DNA from: Ancylobacter sp. Lp-2 | Lineage (GTDB): Bacteria; Pseudomonadota; Alphaproteobacteria; Rhizobiales; Xanthobacteraceae | DNA: 64,000 bases | Direction: 5' to 3' | Assembly: GCF_020523795.1 (NCBI RefSeq) | Contig: NZ_JAJALI010000005.1 | Span: 124,001 to 188,000, forward strand | Part shown: piece after piece, positions 46,057-55,066 of the stretch | Layout: each line of letters opens with the position of its first letter | Position numbering within the stretch: position 1 is the stretch's first letter | The notes under the pieces: generated by a model | Databases searched by the model: none | What the model was told of the DNA's origin: nothing | The model's input: the letters and a program-made list of their open reading frames with translations, nothing else | Made by a program: the position numbers and the translations under genes

Positions 46057-46826
46057 TCCGGCGCGTCCTGCTCGAGATAGACCTCCAGCGCGATGTTCCT
46101 CGCCCATTCGCCGGCCTTGCGGTCCCAATAGGGCGAATCGGCGAAGGAGGCGACGAGCGGGCGCAGCTCGCCGGCCAGCGGGCTGCCGGGCGGCAGCGCC
46201 ACCGCCAGCGAGATAGGCGCACGCGCTGGCAGGGTGGCAGAAAATTTCTTCCATTCGGCTTCTCCAAACAGACGGCGCAGCACCACCTCGTCATGAATGG
46301 TGGCGTCGCATTCGCCGGTGCGCACCTTCATCAGGGCGAGCGCCGGCACCGGCTGGACGATCTCCAGCGCGCCGCTCTCCCGCACGAGGCGGCGGGCGCG
46401 GTCATTCGAGGCGACCACGCAGACCTTGCGGCCGGCGAGATCGCCCCAGGAGCGGATGTCGGTATCGGTGCGCATGGCGACGGTCAGGCCAGACTGGTAG
46501 CCGCTCGGCAGCCATTCGGCATTCGCGACCGGCACCTCCGGCGACGCCACCGCAAGGTCGACCCGCCCGGAAGCCAGCGCGGCGGCCGGCTCCTCGCCGA
46601 TGGCGACCAGCTCGACCTTGCGACCGAGGCGGCGGCCGAGCTCGGCGGCGAGGTCGAGGTCGAAGCCATCCTGCGTGTAGAGCCGCGCCGCCGGCACGTC
46701 GGCCGTCGGCGGCACATGGGCGACCCCAACCCGCAGCGGCGCCGGCTCCGCACTGGCGGCGGCCCCCGCCGCCGCCAGCAGCAACGCCGCCGCGAACCAA
46801 CATCGCATATGCCTGTTCAAACCCAT
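46047..46826 (-). CDS. Periplasmic solute-binding protein family 3
   Basis: A 259-residue protein with a signal peptide (FAAALLLAAAGAAASA) and a SBP family 3 fold: LRVGVAHVPPTADV, then DGFDLDLAAELGRRLG, the DLAVASPEV stretch and LAGRKVCVVA. The ATG at 46826 follows GGAGCGCGAGG. Three Cys (in KVCVV, GECDA and the C-terminal DCH) are unusual for this fold. It has no permease partner and begins an operon with SCO and a haem peroxidase, so it may be a redox-linked sensor or chaperone like the XoxJ-type proteins of quinoprotein systems. That link is speculative. Confidence 0.75.
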   Translation of the reverse strand: MGLNRHMRCWFAAALLLAAAGAAASAEPAPLRVGVAHVPPTADVPAARLYTQDGFDLDLAAELGRRLGRKVELVAIGEEPAAALASGRVDLAVASPEVPVANAEWLPSGYQSGLTVAMRTDTDIRSWGDLAGRKVCVVASNDRARRLVRESGALEIVQPVPALALMKVRTGECDATIHDEVVLRRLFGEAEWKKFSATLPARAPISLAVALPPGSPLAGELRPLVASFADSPYWDRKAGEWARNIALEVYLEQDAPDCH

Positions 46827-47036
46827 CCTCGCGCTCCGCCGCCCGTCGTCTCGACCAGCGTGCCCCGGAGCGTGGAGAAAATTCCTCTCTCTGCCGCCGC
46901 GCTTTCGGCGGACTGATCCAAATGCGGCCGCACGCCGCGAAAACGTCTCTGTCGATCCGCGCCTAGGCTGAAAGGGCCTCCCATTGTCGCCGTGCCGCCA
47001 GCAGGTGGCCGGCCCCGATCCGCTCAGGAGACGATC

Positions 47037-48674
47037 ATGACCGTCCATTCCACCGCCGCCACTTTCGCCGGCGCCACCGAACCGCCCGTCGCCACGCTCT
47101 CCCCCGAGGAATTGCACGCGGCGGCGCTGGCGCCCGACGAGATCGCGGTGATCGACGTGCGCGAGGGCGGCCGCTTCGAGGCCGGGCATGTCTCGATAGC
47201 GGTCCCGCTGCCGCTGAGCGAGATCGAGCTGAAGGTCGAGGCGCTGCTGCCGCGTCGGTCGGTCCGGCTGGTCGTCACCGACGACGATGGCGGCGCGATC
47301 GGGGAGCGCGCCGCCCGCCGGCTGGCGGCGCTCGGCTATACCGATGTGCGACTGCTGGCGGGTGGGCTCGCGGGCTGGCAGGCCGCCGGCTTCGAGGCGA
47401 TCACCGGGCAATATTCGCTTAGCAAGGCGCTCGGCGAGTTCGTCGAGCGGCGCTACCACACGCCGCGCATCTCCGCGACCGAGCTGCGCGAGCGCATCGA
47501 GACCGGTGGCGTGGTGGTGCTCGACACAAGGCCGATCGAGGAGTTCCACCACATCAGCATTCCCGGCGGCGTGGCGGCGCCCGGCGTCGAGCTGCTCTAC
47601 CGCATCTTCGACGCCGTCCCCTCGCCCGAGACTCCGGTGGTGATCAACTGCGCCGGCCGCACGCGGGCGATCATCGGCGCGCAGGCGCTGCAGAACGCCG
47701 GCTTCCCCAATCCGGTGGTATCGCTGGAGAACGGTACCGCCGCCTGGCTCCTCGCCGGGCTGGAGCCGGCGCGCGGCGCCGAGGCCCGGCTGCCGCCGCC
47801 GAGCCCGGAGGGGCTGGAGCGCGCCAAGGAGGCGGCCGGCCGGGTGGCGGCACGCTTCGGCGTCCGGCGCCTCGACGCCGAGGGGCTGGCGGCGCTACGC
47901 GGCGAGAGCGGCACGCACACGCTCTACCTGTTCGACATCCGCACCCCCGAGGAATACGCCGCCGGCCACCTGCCCGGCACCGTGTCCGCCCCGGGCGGCC
48001 AGCTGGTGCAGACCACCGACAGCTTCGTCGGCAGCCGCAACGGACGCATCGTGCTGGTCGACGACGAGGATGGCGTGCGGGCCACGCTGACCGCCTCCTG
48101 GCTGATCCAGCTCGGCCTCGAGCATGTCTTCGTCCATGCGGTGCCGGCGGCGGAACAGACCGAGCGAGGCGTCGCGCCTCCCGCGATCGCCGGCGGCGCG
48201 CCGGTGGTCGCCAGAGTCTCGCCGGCGCAGGCCGAGACGCTGATCGGCGAGGGTGCCGTGGTGCTCGACCTCGAACCGGCGCCGCCCTATTACCGCGAGC
48301 GGCGGCACCTGCCGGGCTCGCGGGTCGCCCGGCGCTCGACATTGGCCGACAGCCTCGCCGCGCTGCCCGGCACCGGGCCGATCGTCCTCACCTCCGCCGA
48401 CGGGCGGCTGGCCGCCCTCGCCGCCTCGGAACTGGAAAAGCATACGGCGCGGCGGGTGGTGGCGCTCGACGGCGGCACCGGAGGCTGGATCGACGCCGGC
48501 CGGCCCTACCGCACCGGGCTCGACCAGCCGGCGCTGCGGCCGGAGGAGGCGCTGCCCAAGGCGCCGACGCTGGAGGAGCGGCGCGTCACCCTCGAGGCCT
48601 ATGTGCGCTGGGGCGACACCATCACCCAGCAGCTCGAGCGCGACGGGCTGGTGCGTTTCCGCGCCTTCGACTGA
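47037..48674 (+). CDS. Four-domain rhodanese-like protein
   Basis: A 545-residue cytoplasmic protein with four tandem rhodanese-like domains, at about residues 15-117, 135-235, 265-375 and 395-500. Each ends in a GGL/LENG/GG-W segment typical of the fold. Only domain 2 has the catalytic cysteine, C205 in VVINCAGRTRA; the matching loops of the others read TDDDGG, VDDEDG and TSADG. C205 is the only cysteine in the protein. The ATG follows AGGAGACGATC. It diverges from the SBP/SCO/peroxidase operon. A sulfur transferase or persulfide carrier role is likely. The inactive domains may bind partners. Confidence 0.87.
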   Translation: MTVHSTAATFAGATEPPVATLSPEELHAAALAPDEIAVIDVREGGRFEAGHVSIAVPLPLSEIELKVEALLPRRSVRLVVTDDDGGAIGERAARRLAALGYTDVRLLAGGLAGWQAAGFEAITGQYSLSKALGEFVERRYHTPRISATELRERIETGGVVVLDTRPIEEFHHISIPGGVAAPGVELLYRIFDAVPSPETPVVINCAGRTRAIIGAQALQNAGFPNPVVSLENGTAAWLLAGLEPARGAEARLPPPSPEGLERAKEAAGRVAARFGVRRLDAEGLAALRGESGTHTLYLFDIRTPEEYAAGHLPGTVSAPGGQLVQTTDSFVGSRNGRIVLVDDEDGVRATLTASWLIQLGLEHVFVHAVPAAEQTERGVAPPAIAGGAPVVARVSPAQAETLIGEGAVVLDLEPAPPYYRERRHLPGSRVARRSTLADSLAALPGTGPIVLTSADGRLAALAASELEKHTARRVVALDGGTGGWIDAGRPYRTGLDQPALRPEEALPKAPTLEERRVTLEAYVRWGDTITQQLERDGLVRFRAFD

Positions 48675-48788
48675 TGGGCAGCGGGCAGCAGCCCGCGCGT
48701 GCCGGCGGGCAAATCCGCCATCCTCCCGGAACACCGGCGCGCTCCCCACGTTGAGGAGCGCGAGGGAGATCCGGCAGGAGAAGCGTCG

Positions 48789-49634
48789 ATGGCACCCCGG
48801 GCGGTGTGGAAAGGGTATCTGCGCATCGGCGAGCTGAGCTTTCCGGTGGCGCTGCACACCGCCGTCTCCACCAGCGAGCGGGTGAGCTTTCACGGCTTCA
48901 ACCGCGCGACCGGCAACCGCCTGCGCCGCGAATTCGTCGACCGGGACACCGGCGAGCCGGTCGGACGCGACGAGCAGGTGAAGGGCTACGAGGTCGCCCC
49001 CGACCGCTATGTGGTATTCGAGCCGGAAGAGATCGCCGCCGCGGTGCCGGAAGGCGACAAGACGCTGGCGGTGAGCGCCTTCCTGCCCTGCGCCGGCATT
49101 GACGACCTGTATTTCGACCGCCCCTATTATCTCACCCCGGCCGGCCCGGAGGCGGAGGAAGGCTACGGGCTGCTGCACGCGGCGCTGAAACGCCGCGAGG
49201 TGGCGGCGCTGGCGGGAGCGGTGTTGTTCCGTCGTGCCCGCACGCTGCTCGTCCGCGCCCATGAGGACGGCCTGACCGCAACCCTGCTGAATTTCGACTA
49301 TGAAGTACGGGCCGCCAGCGAGGCTTTCGCCGACATCGCGCCGCTCCGCATCGACAAGGAGATGCTGGAGCTCGCGCGGCACATCATCGCCAGCAAGACC
49401 GGGACCTTCGATCCCACGGCCTTCGAGGACCGCTACGAGGCGGCGGTGGTGGAGCTGGTGCGCGCCAAGGCGGCCGGACGGCCGGTGAAGCTGTCCGGGG
49501 CGAAAAAGCCGGCAAAGGTGGTCGACCTGATGGCGGCGCTACGGGCCAGTGCCGGCCTGGACGGCGCCAGCAAGCGCGCGGGCGGCCGGACGCGCAAAAG
49601 CGCCACGCCGGCGCCGCGCAGGAAGGCGGGCTAG
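48789..49634 (+). CDS. ku: Non-homologous end-joining protein Ku, copy 1
   Basis: A 281-residue bacterial Ku. It begins RAVWKGYLRIGELSFPVALH, and has KGYEVAPDRYVVFEPEE, YLTPAG and the MLELARHII segment before a Lys/Arg/Ala-rich C-terminal tail. As a homodimer it encircles DNA ends and recruits LigD. The ATG follows GGCAGGAG. It ends 6 bp before ligD, so the two are co-expressed. A second Ku lies beyond ligD on the opposite strand. Confidence 0.93.
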   Translation: MAPRAVWKGYLRIGELSFPVALHTAVSTSERVSFHGFNRATGNRLRREFVDRDTGEPVGRDEQVKGYEVAPDRYVVFEPEEIAAAVPEGDKTLAVSAFLPCAGIDDLYFDRPYYLTPAGPEAEEGYGLLHAALKRREVAALAGAVLFRRARTLLVRAHEDGLTATLLNFDYEVRAASEAFADIAPLRIDKEMLELARHIIASKTGTFDPTAFEDRYEAAVVELVRAKAAGRPVKLSGAKKPAKVVDLMAALRASAGLDGASKRAGGRTRKSATPAPRRKAG

Positions 49635-49640
49635 GCCGCC

Positions 49641-52205
49641 ATGGCGCTCGACATCTATCGCCGCAAGCGCAATTTTGACGCCACGCCCGAGCCGCGCGGG
49701 CGCCCCTCGCGGCAGGCCGGCCATGCCTATCTGATCCAGAAGCATGCCGCGCGCCGGCTCCACTACGACCTGCGGCTCGAACTCGACGGGGTGCTGAAGA
49801 GCTGGGCGGTGACGCGCGGGCCGAGCCTGGTGCCCGGCGAGAAACGCCTCGCGGTCGAGGTGGAAGACCATCCGCTCGACTATGGCAGCTTCGAGGGCAC
49901 CATCCCCAAGGGCGAATATGGCGGCGGCACCGTGCTGCTGTGGGACACCGGCTCATGGGTGCCGCTCGGCGATCCGCGCAAGGGATTGAAGAAGGGTCAT
50001 CTCGACTTCACGCTCGACGGCACCAAGCTGCACGGCCGCTGGCACCTGGTGCGCCTCAACAGGAAGACCGGCGAGAGCCGCGACAACTGGCTGCTGATCA
50101 AGGGCGAGGACGCCGCTGCCCGCGACGCCGGCGCGCCGGACATACTGGAAGAGCGGCCGGAATCGGTGAAGACCGGCCGTGACCTCGACGCCATCGCCCG
50201 CGAGGCGCCGGGCTGGTCGTCGAAGACGGGCCGGCGAACGGCGGGTCCGCCGGCCGCCAAGCCGGAAACGGCGGTCGCCAAGCCGAAGGCGACGACCGGG
50301 ACGAAGGCGGTGGCCGGGACGAAGGCGGCGAGCGGCGCACGCCGGTCGAAGGTCGTTGCCCCGCTGCCGGACTTCATCGCGCCGCAGCTCGCCACGCTGG
50401 TGGACAAGGCGCCGGGCGGCGCCGGCTGGGTGCATGAGATCAAGTTCGACGGCTACCGGCTGCAGGCGCGGATCGACCAGGGCGCGGTGACGCTGCTGAC
50501 CCGCAGCGGCCTCGACTGGACCGGCCGCTTCGGGCCGGCGCTCGCCACGGCGCTGGCGCGGCTCCCCTGCACGACGGCGCTGGTCGACGGCGAGGTGGTG
50601 GTGGAGACGGGCGCCGGCGCCTCCAGCTTTTCCGCCCTGCAGCAGGACCTCGCCGAGGGCCGCGGCGACCGCCTGCGCTTCTACGCCTTCGACCTGCTGC
50701 ATCTCGACGGGCGCGACCTCACCGGCGAAAGGCTGACCGACCGCCAGGCGGCGCTCGCGGCGCTGCTGAACGGGGCCGGCGATCCCCTGCGCCTCAGCGA
50801 GCCCTTCGAGGAAGACGGCGCAACCCTGCTGCGCCACGCCTGCCGGCTCAGCCTCGAAGGCCTGGTCTCCAAGCGGCGCGACGGACGCTACCGCTCCGGC
50901 CGCTCGACGGACTGGCGGAAATCGAAATGCGCCGAGCGGCAGGAATTCGTCATCGGCGGCTATGTGCCCTCCTCGGTCTCCCCGCGCGCCATCGGCTCGC
51001 TGGTGCTCGGCGTGTTCGACGGCGGCAAGCTGCGGCATGTCGGGCGGGTCGGCACCGGCTATTCGGCACGGGTGGCGGAAGAACTGTTCCGCACGCTGCA
51101 ACCGCTGGTCCGCGACGGCAGTCCTTTCGCCGGCCGGCTGTCGGCGGAGGCGCGGCGCGGCGTGGCGTTCGTCGCGCCCTCGCTGGTGGCGGAGGTCGAG
51201 TTTCGCGGCTGGACCGGCGAGCGGCATCTGCGCCACGCGTCCTATCGCGGCCTGCGCGAGGACAAGCCGGCGGCAGAGGTGGTGCGCGAGGATGCGGGCA
51301 AGGGGGACGAACCGATGACCGACACGCCGACCGCGCGGGTGACGCTGACCCATCCCGACCGGCTGTACTGGCCGGAAGACGGCGTCAGCAAGCGGGGGCT
51401 CGCCGATTACTACGCGCAGGTCTGGCGCTTCATCGCCCCCTTCGTGGTGGCGCGGCCGCTCGCCCTGCTGCGCTGTCCGGACGGCATCGTCGAGGCCTGC
51501 TTCTTCCAGAAGCACGCCTGGCGCGGCATCAACAGGGCGATCCGCCAGATCGTCGATCCGAAGGACAAGGGCGGCGAGAAGCTGCTGGCCATCGACGATC
51601 TCGACGGGCTGATCGCGCTGGTGCAGGCCGGCACGCTGGAGATCCACCCCTGGGGCGCCCCGCTCGGCGGACTGGAGACGCCGGACATGCTGATCTTCGA
51701 CCTCGACCCCGGCGACGGGGTAACCTGGCCGCAGGTGATCGCCGGTGCGCGGGCGGTGCGCGAGCGACTGGAGGCCGACGGGTTGGCGGCCTTCGTGAAG
51801 ACCTCCGGCGGCAAGGGCCTGCATGTGGTGACGCCGCTGGCGCCCAAGGCCGGCTGGCCGGCGGCGAAGGCCTATGCCAAGGCGATGGCGGCGGCCATGG
51901 CGGCCGACGATCCCGACCGTTTCCTCGCCGTGGCGACCAAGGCCAAGCGCGGCGGGCGGACCTTCATCGACTATCTGCGCAATGCCCGCGGCGCCACCGC
52001 CGTCGCCCCCTACTCCACCCGCGCGCGGCCGGGCGCGGCCGTCTCCATGCCGGTCGGCTGGGAGGAACTCGACGCGATCACCGGCCCCGCCCAGTTCACA
52101 CTGGACAACGCGCCGACCCGGCTCGCCGGGCGCGCCGCCGATCCGTGGGAGGATTTTCGCGCCGCGGCGCGGCCGCTGCCGGCGGGCAAGGGACGGGAAC
52201 GCTAG
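49641..52205 (+). CDS. ligD: ATP-dependent DNA ligase D (three-domain)
   Basis: An 854-residue end-joining enzyme in the order phosphoesterase, ligase, polymerase. The 3'-phosphoesterase domain (about 30-155) has H35, H41 and D43 in QKHAARRLHYDLRLE and H77. A Lys/Ala-rich linker spans 195-238. The ligase domain (about 245-540) has the AMP-accepting K268 in HEIKFDGYR. The primase-like polymerase domain (about 565-850) carries the metal ligands D687 and D689 in IFDLDPGDG. All three domains look intact. The stop codon lies inside a palindromic repeat element. Confidence 0.94.
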   Translation: MALDIYRRKRNFDATPEPRGRPSRQAGHAYLIQKHAARRLHYDLRLELDGVLKSWAVTRGPSLVPGEKRLAVEVEDHPLDYGSFEGTIPKGEYGGGTVLLWDTGSWVPLGDPRKGLKKGHLDFTLDGTKLHGRWHLVRLNRKTGESRDNWLLIKGEDAAARDAGAPDILEERPESVKTGRDLDAIAREAPGWSSKTGRRTAGPPAAKPETAVAKPKATTGTKAVAGTKAASGARRSKVVAPLPDFIAPQLATLVDKAPGGAGWVHEIKFDGYRLQARIDQGAVTLLTRSGLDWTGRFGPALATALARLPCTTALVDGEVVVETGAGASSFSALQQDLAEGRGDRLRFYAFDLLHLDGRDLTGERLTDRQAALAALLNGAGDPLRLSEPFEEDGATLLRHACRLSLEGLVSKRRDGRYRSGRSTDWRKSKCAERQEFVIGGYVPSSVSPRAIGSLVLGVFDGGKLRHVGRVGTGYSARVAEELFRTLQPLVRDGSPFAGRLSAEARRGVAFVAPSLVAEVEFRGWTGERHLRHASYRGLREDKPAAEVVREDAGKGDEPMTDTPTARVTLTHPDRLYWPEDGVSKRGLADYYAQVWRFIAPFVVARPLALLRCPDGIVEACFFQKHAWRGINRAIRQIVDPKDKGGEKLLAIDDLDGLIALVQAGTLEIHPWGAPLGGLETPDMLIFDLDPGDGVTWPQVIAGARAVRERLEADGLAAFVKTSGGKGLHVVTPLAPKAGWPAAKAYAKAMAAAMAADDPDRFLAVATKAKRGGRTFIDYLRNARGATAVAPYSTRARPGAAVSMPVGWEELDAITGPAQFTLDNAPTRLAGRAADPWEDFRAAARPLPAGKGRER

Positions 52206-52308
52206 AGCGTTTTCGAGCGAAGCGGAGTCCGGTTCGCGTGAAGAAAACGCACCCGAACAAGACCCTAGAGTACGTCCGGTGAACTGGAATTCACTGGACC
52301 TACTCTAG
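52202..52308. repeat. Double palindromic intergenic element overlapping the ligD stop
   Basis: The first unit begins CTAGAGCGTTTTCGAGCGAAGC and pairs GCGTTTTC (52207-52214) with GAAAACGC (52243-52250). The second is a 44-bp near-perfect palindrome bounded by CTAGAG and CTCTAG (52265-52308), with 17 of 19 bases pairing. I recall this GAGCGTTTTC...GAAAACGC motif as a dispersed repeat of Hyphomicrobiales. It separates convergent ligD and ku2 and supplies the TAG stop of ligD. Confidence 0.8.
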
Positions 52309-52328
52309 GCGCCGCCGCCGCCGGTGCT

Positions 52329-53138
52329 TCAGCTGCGGTGCGCGGCCTTTTCGTCGGCGAGGCTGCGTTTCAGCGCCTCGGTGATGCTGATCACCTTACC
52401 GCCCGCCGGCTCGGGCGCCGGGGCCTCCGCCGGTTTCGCCACCGCCGGGCGCTTGCGCTTGCGAGCCGCGATGAGCTTGCGCAGATTTTCCTGCACGGGA
52501 TCGCGAACCATGGACGGATCCCAGTCGCGCGTGCGCGCCGCCACCAGATCGGTAAGGAGCTTCAGCGCGGCGGCATCGGGCTGGCCGGAGGGCGCGTCGA
52601 AATAGTCGGCGGCGGGACGAACCTCATCGCCGTAATGCAGCGTCCACAGCACGATGCCCCGCTCGCGCGGCTCCAGCATCACCGCCCGCTCGCGGCGATA
52701 CAGCACCAGCCGGGCGATGCCGTGCATGCGCGACGCCGCCATCGCCTCGCGAATCACCGCGAACGCCTCGGCGCCGACCTTGTCGGCCGGGGCGAGGAAA
52801 TGCGGCGTGTCGTACCAGATGGAGGCAACGGAATCGGCCGGCACGAATCTGTCGATGTCGATGGTGCGGGTGCTTTCCAGCGCCACCGCGTCGAGTTCGT
52901 CATCGTCCAGGAACACCGTGCGGCCGGGTTCGAGCTCGTAGCCCTTCACCTCGTCCTCCTCCCGCACGGCGCGGCCGGTCTCGGCATCGACGGACCGCGC
53001 CTCGACGCGGTTGCCGGTAACGCGGTTGAGGGTATGGAAGCGGATCTTTTCGCCCTCGCCGGTGGCCGGCGCCATGGTGACGGCGCAGGTGACCAGCGAC
53101 AATTTCAGATGCCCCTTCCAGAAACTGCGCCGCGCCAT
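52329..53138 (-). CDS. ku: Non-homologous end-joining protein Ku, copy 2
   Basis: A 269-residue Ku. It opens RRSFWKGHLKLSLVTCAV, with KGYELEPGRTVFLDDDELDAV, IDIDRFVPADSV, MHGIARLVLYRRE and a basic tail (RKRKRPAVAKP) followed by a short acidic helix. The two Ku proteins are clearly diverged. The ATG at 53138 has GAGG at 8-bp spacing; another ATG lies two codons earlier. It converges on ligD and follows a small membrane-protein gene by 10 bp. Two Ku types may form distinct homo- or heterodimers. Confidence 0.92.
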   Translation of the reverse strand: MARRSFWKGHLKLSLVTCAVTMAPATGEGEKIRFHTLNRVTGNRVEARSVDAETGRAVREEDEVKGYELEPGRTVFLDDDELDAVALESTRTIDIDRFVPADSVASIWYDTPHFLAPADKVGAEAFAVIREAMAASRMHGIARLVLYRRERAVMLEPRERGIVLWTLHYGDEVRPAADYFDAPSGQPDAAALKLLTDLVAARTRDWDPSMVRDPVQENLRKLIAARKRKRPAVAKPAEAPAPEPAGGKVISITEALKRSLADEKAAHRS

Positions 53139-53148
53139 CGCCATCACC

Positions 53149-53484
53149 TCACCGGAGCCAGGCCACGACCAGGCCGCCGAGCACGACGAGGGCGGCCAGC
53201 CAGACGATGACGCGCACGATGAATGGCAGCGGCGTCCCGCCGTCGCGATCATTGCCGTCGCCGTGCGCGGCCGCGTCCGTCACGGCCACCGCCATCCCGT
53301 CACGCGGCCGGATCGCCGCCGCGCGGGCGCGCGCGGGCGCCGGGGACGGAGCCGCGCCGGCAGCCTCCTCGTCCGTGCCAAGCGGCACGGTCGCCGGATC
53401 GGGAAACGACACCTTGTCGCCACCGCGACCGCCACCGAGGTCGTGGCGCCGACGTTCGGCCTGCAGCATCGAGACAGTGGTCAT
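53149..53484 (-). CDS. Small hypothetical protein with C-terminal membrane anchor
   Basis: A 111-residue protein of no family I recognise. The first 80 residues are polar and Ala/Pro/Arg/Asp-rich, without clear secondary structure; the last 22 (FIVRVIVWLAALVVLGGLVV and three more) form one strong membrane helix at the extreme C-terminus. Its stop lies 10 bp upstream of ku2 on the same strand, and it may be the first gene of that unit. Tail anchoring beside an end-joining gene is unexpected. Confidence 0.6.
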   Translation of the reverse strand: MTTVSMLQAERRRHDLGGGRGGDKVSFPDPATVPLGTDEEAAGAAPSPAPARARAAAIRPRDGMAVAVTDAAAHGDGNDRDGGTPLPFIVRVIVWLAALVVLGGLVVAWLR

Positions 53485-53906
53485 GGGATCGGCCTCCTTC
53501 GATCCATGTCGGCTAACGGCTCACCGCTTCTCGCGTTCCATGGATGAGCGGCCGGCACCCGGCCACTGCCGGCATGCTGAGCGAAACGGGCCGATGCCGG
53601 CTTCCCGGAAACCGCGCTTTTGCGCGCAATGCACGGCCATCGCGACTGCCGCCGGAGAAAGCGGCGTTCCGCTCGGGCACCCGGTCACGAGGGCGAGAAA
53701 GGGTGGCCGAGAAGGATGGGTGCTCTCCTCGCACTTCGGAGCCAGCGGCGCGCCCACCCGGAGGCGGGCATTACCGCAAGACGACTACATCCGCGCCAAT
53801 TAATGAACGCTGGATATAGATCCATGCCGCCCCGGCCGACTAATGCCGTCGCGGCAACTGGCTTATGGTGCGCGGCATGGATATCGGACATCAGCGGGAA
53901 GCCGCC
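53485..53906. promoter_or_regulatory. Gene-poor region between the ku2 unit and a small hypothetical gene
   Basis: About 420 bp with only overlapping low-quality frames. It should contain the minus-strand promoter of the membrane protein/ku2 unit and, near 53800-53825, an AT-rich patch (AATTAATGAACG, then GGATATAGATCC) that could be a promoter for the plus-strand gene at 53907. No terminator or repeat was seen. Confidence 0.35.
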
Positions 53907-54209
53907 ATGGAAAGCATCACCTTCGACCGGATCGACGTCGCCCAGACGGCGGCGGTGCGCCGCCCTGCCCCCGTGGATCTCGGCGCACGCTTCGTCGCCT
54001 GCCTGATGATCGGGCTGATGCTGTCGGGCGGCGCCTCGCTGGCTCAGGCGCTGTGCTCCTATAACCGGCTGACGATCGCGGCGGAGGCGGCGACCGCCGA
54101 GACCTTCGCGGCACCAACCATGGCGGCGAACCTGATGGAGCCTCCCCTCGAGCTGACCGCGGCCTATACCGATCCGCTGCCCTGCGAGCAGCTGGCCGCC
54201 TCGCTCTGA
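53907..54209 (+). CDS. Small hypothetical membrane or exported protein
   Basis: A 100-residue protein I do not recognise. A polar N-terminus of about 25 residues precedes one hydrophobic segment (FVACLMIGLMLSGGASLAQA), then an Ala/Thr/Glu-rich stretch with two Cys (LCSYN and PCEQL). It could be a single-pass membrane protein or a precursor with a long signal peptide. The ATG at 53907 follows GCGGGAAGC; starts at 53865 or 53877 are possible. Codon use looks coding, but support is modest. Confidence 0.45.
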   Translation: MESITFDRIDVAQTAAVRRPAPVDLGARFVACLMIGLMLSGGASLAQALCSYNRLTIAAEAATAETFAAPTMAANLMEPPLELTAAYTDPLPCEQLAASL

Positions 54210-54245
54210 CATGCCCGCCGGTCCCGCCGCGGACCGGCCGAAGGG

Positions 54246-55016
54246 CTAGAGCCGGGCCAGCGTCGTGCCGAGCCGGCCGTCGGCATATTTCTCCAGCGCG
54301 GCGATGGCGCCGTCATTGGCACCGCCATCGTTGAAGTCGCGGAACAGCGAAGCGCCCTCATTGGTGTCCGGCAGGCTGCCCAGCCGGTAGTCGGGATGCA
54401 CCACGAAGACCGGCACGCCATGCACGGCGCTGTGCCACTTGAACCACAGATCGTCCGCCGTCGGCGCCGCCTTCATCGCCGTGACCATGTCGAGCACGCC
54501 GGGGTGGAAGAAGGACGGGTGATAGAGCACGCCGTCCTTGCCGGTCGGCAGCAGGAACACGCCGGGATTGTCGGCGATGGTCTGGTTGGTCCAGTAGCGA
54601 TAGGGCAGGAAGCTGCCTTCGCCCTTCACCATGCGGTGGCCGCGAAACGCGATGATGCAGCGGTGCCGGCGATAATAGTGCACCAGCGTCGACAGCCAGT
54701 GCGTGGGATAGAGGGTGTCGTCGTCGGCGGTGGCGATCAGGCTTTCCTGCGCCAGCGGATCGGCGAGGATCGGCAGCAGCTTGCGATAGGGGCCGGTGTT
54801 CGGCACCCGGAACCAGCGCAGCCGCGGATCGGCCGCCAGCTCCCGGCAGGCCGGGGGGATGCCCTCTATCCCCTCGTCGAGCAGATAGGGCTCGCGCGAG
54901 GTGAAGACGCGGATCTCGAAATCCGGGTAGTCCTGCTCCAGCAGGCTCGCCAGCGTCAGGTGCAGTTTGTCCTGGCGGGCCCGGATCGAGGTGAGCCCAA
55001 TGATGACCTTTTCCAT
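54246..55016 (-). CDS. Glycosyltransferase family 2-like protein
   Basis: A 256-residue protein with a nucleotide-sugar-type fold: IIGLTSIRARQDKLHLTLASL at the start, then the aspartate cluster TADDDTLYP (about residue 100), the metal-binding DxD of GT-A enzymes. The GVLYHPSFFHPGV and DLWFKWHSAVHG stretches are typical of a small group found in polysaccharide loci. The ATG at 55016 has GGAG at 8-bp spacing. It follows the large glycosyltransferase gene by 50 bp on the same strand. No membrane segment is seen. Confidence 0.8.
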   Translation of the reverse strand: MEKVIIGLTSIRARQDKLHLTLASLLEQDYPDFEIRVFTSREPYLLDEGIEGIPPACRELAADPRLRWFRVPNTGPYRKLLPILADPLAQESLIATADDDTLYPTHWLSTLVHYYRRHRCIIAFRGHRMVKGEGSFLPYRYWTNQTIADNPGVFLLPTGKDGVLYHPSFFHPGVLDMVTAMKAAPTADDLWFKWHSAVHGVPVFVVHPDYRLGSLPDTNEGASLFRDFNDGGANDGAIAALEKYADGRLGTTLARL

Positions 55017-55066
55017 GTTCTCACTCCAAGCCGGGGCATGCTGAACGGGCGGGGGCGCGCACGGGG

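Noticed and set aside
46827..47552. N-terminal extension of the family 3 binding protein frame up to 47552.
   Set aside because: It lies opposite the rhodanese gene and would bury the signal peptide.
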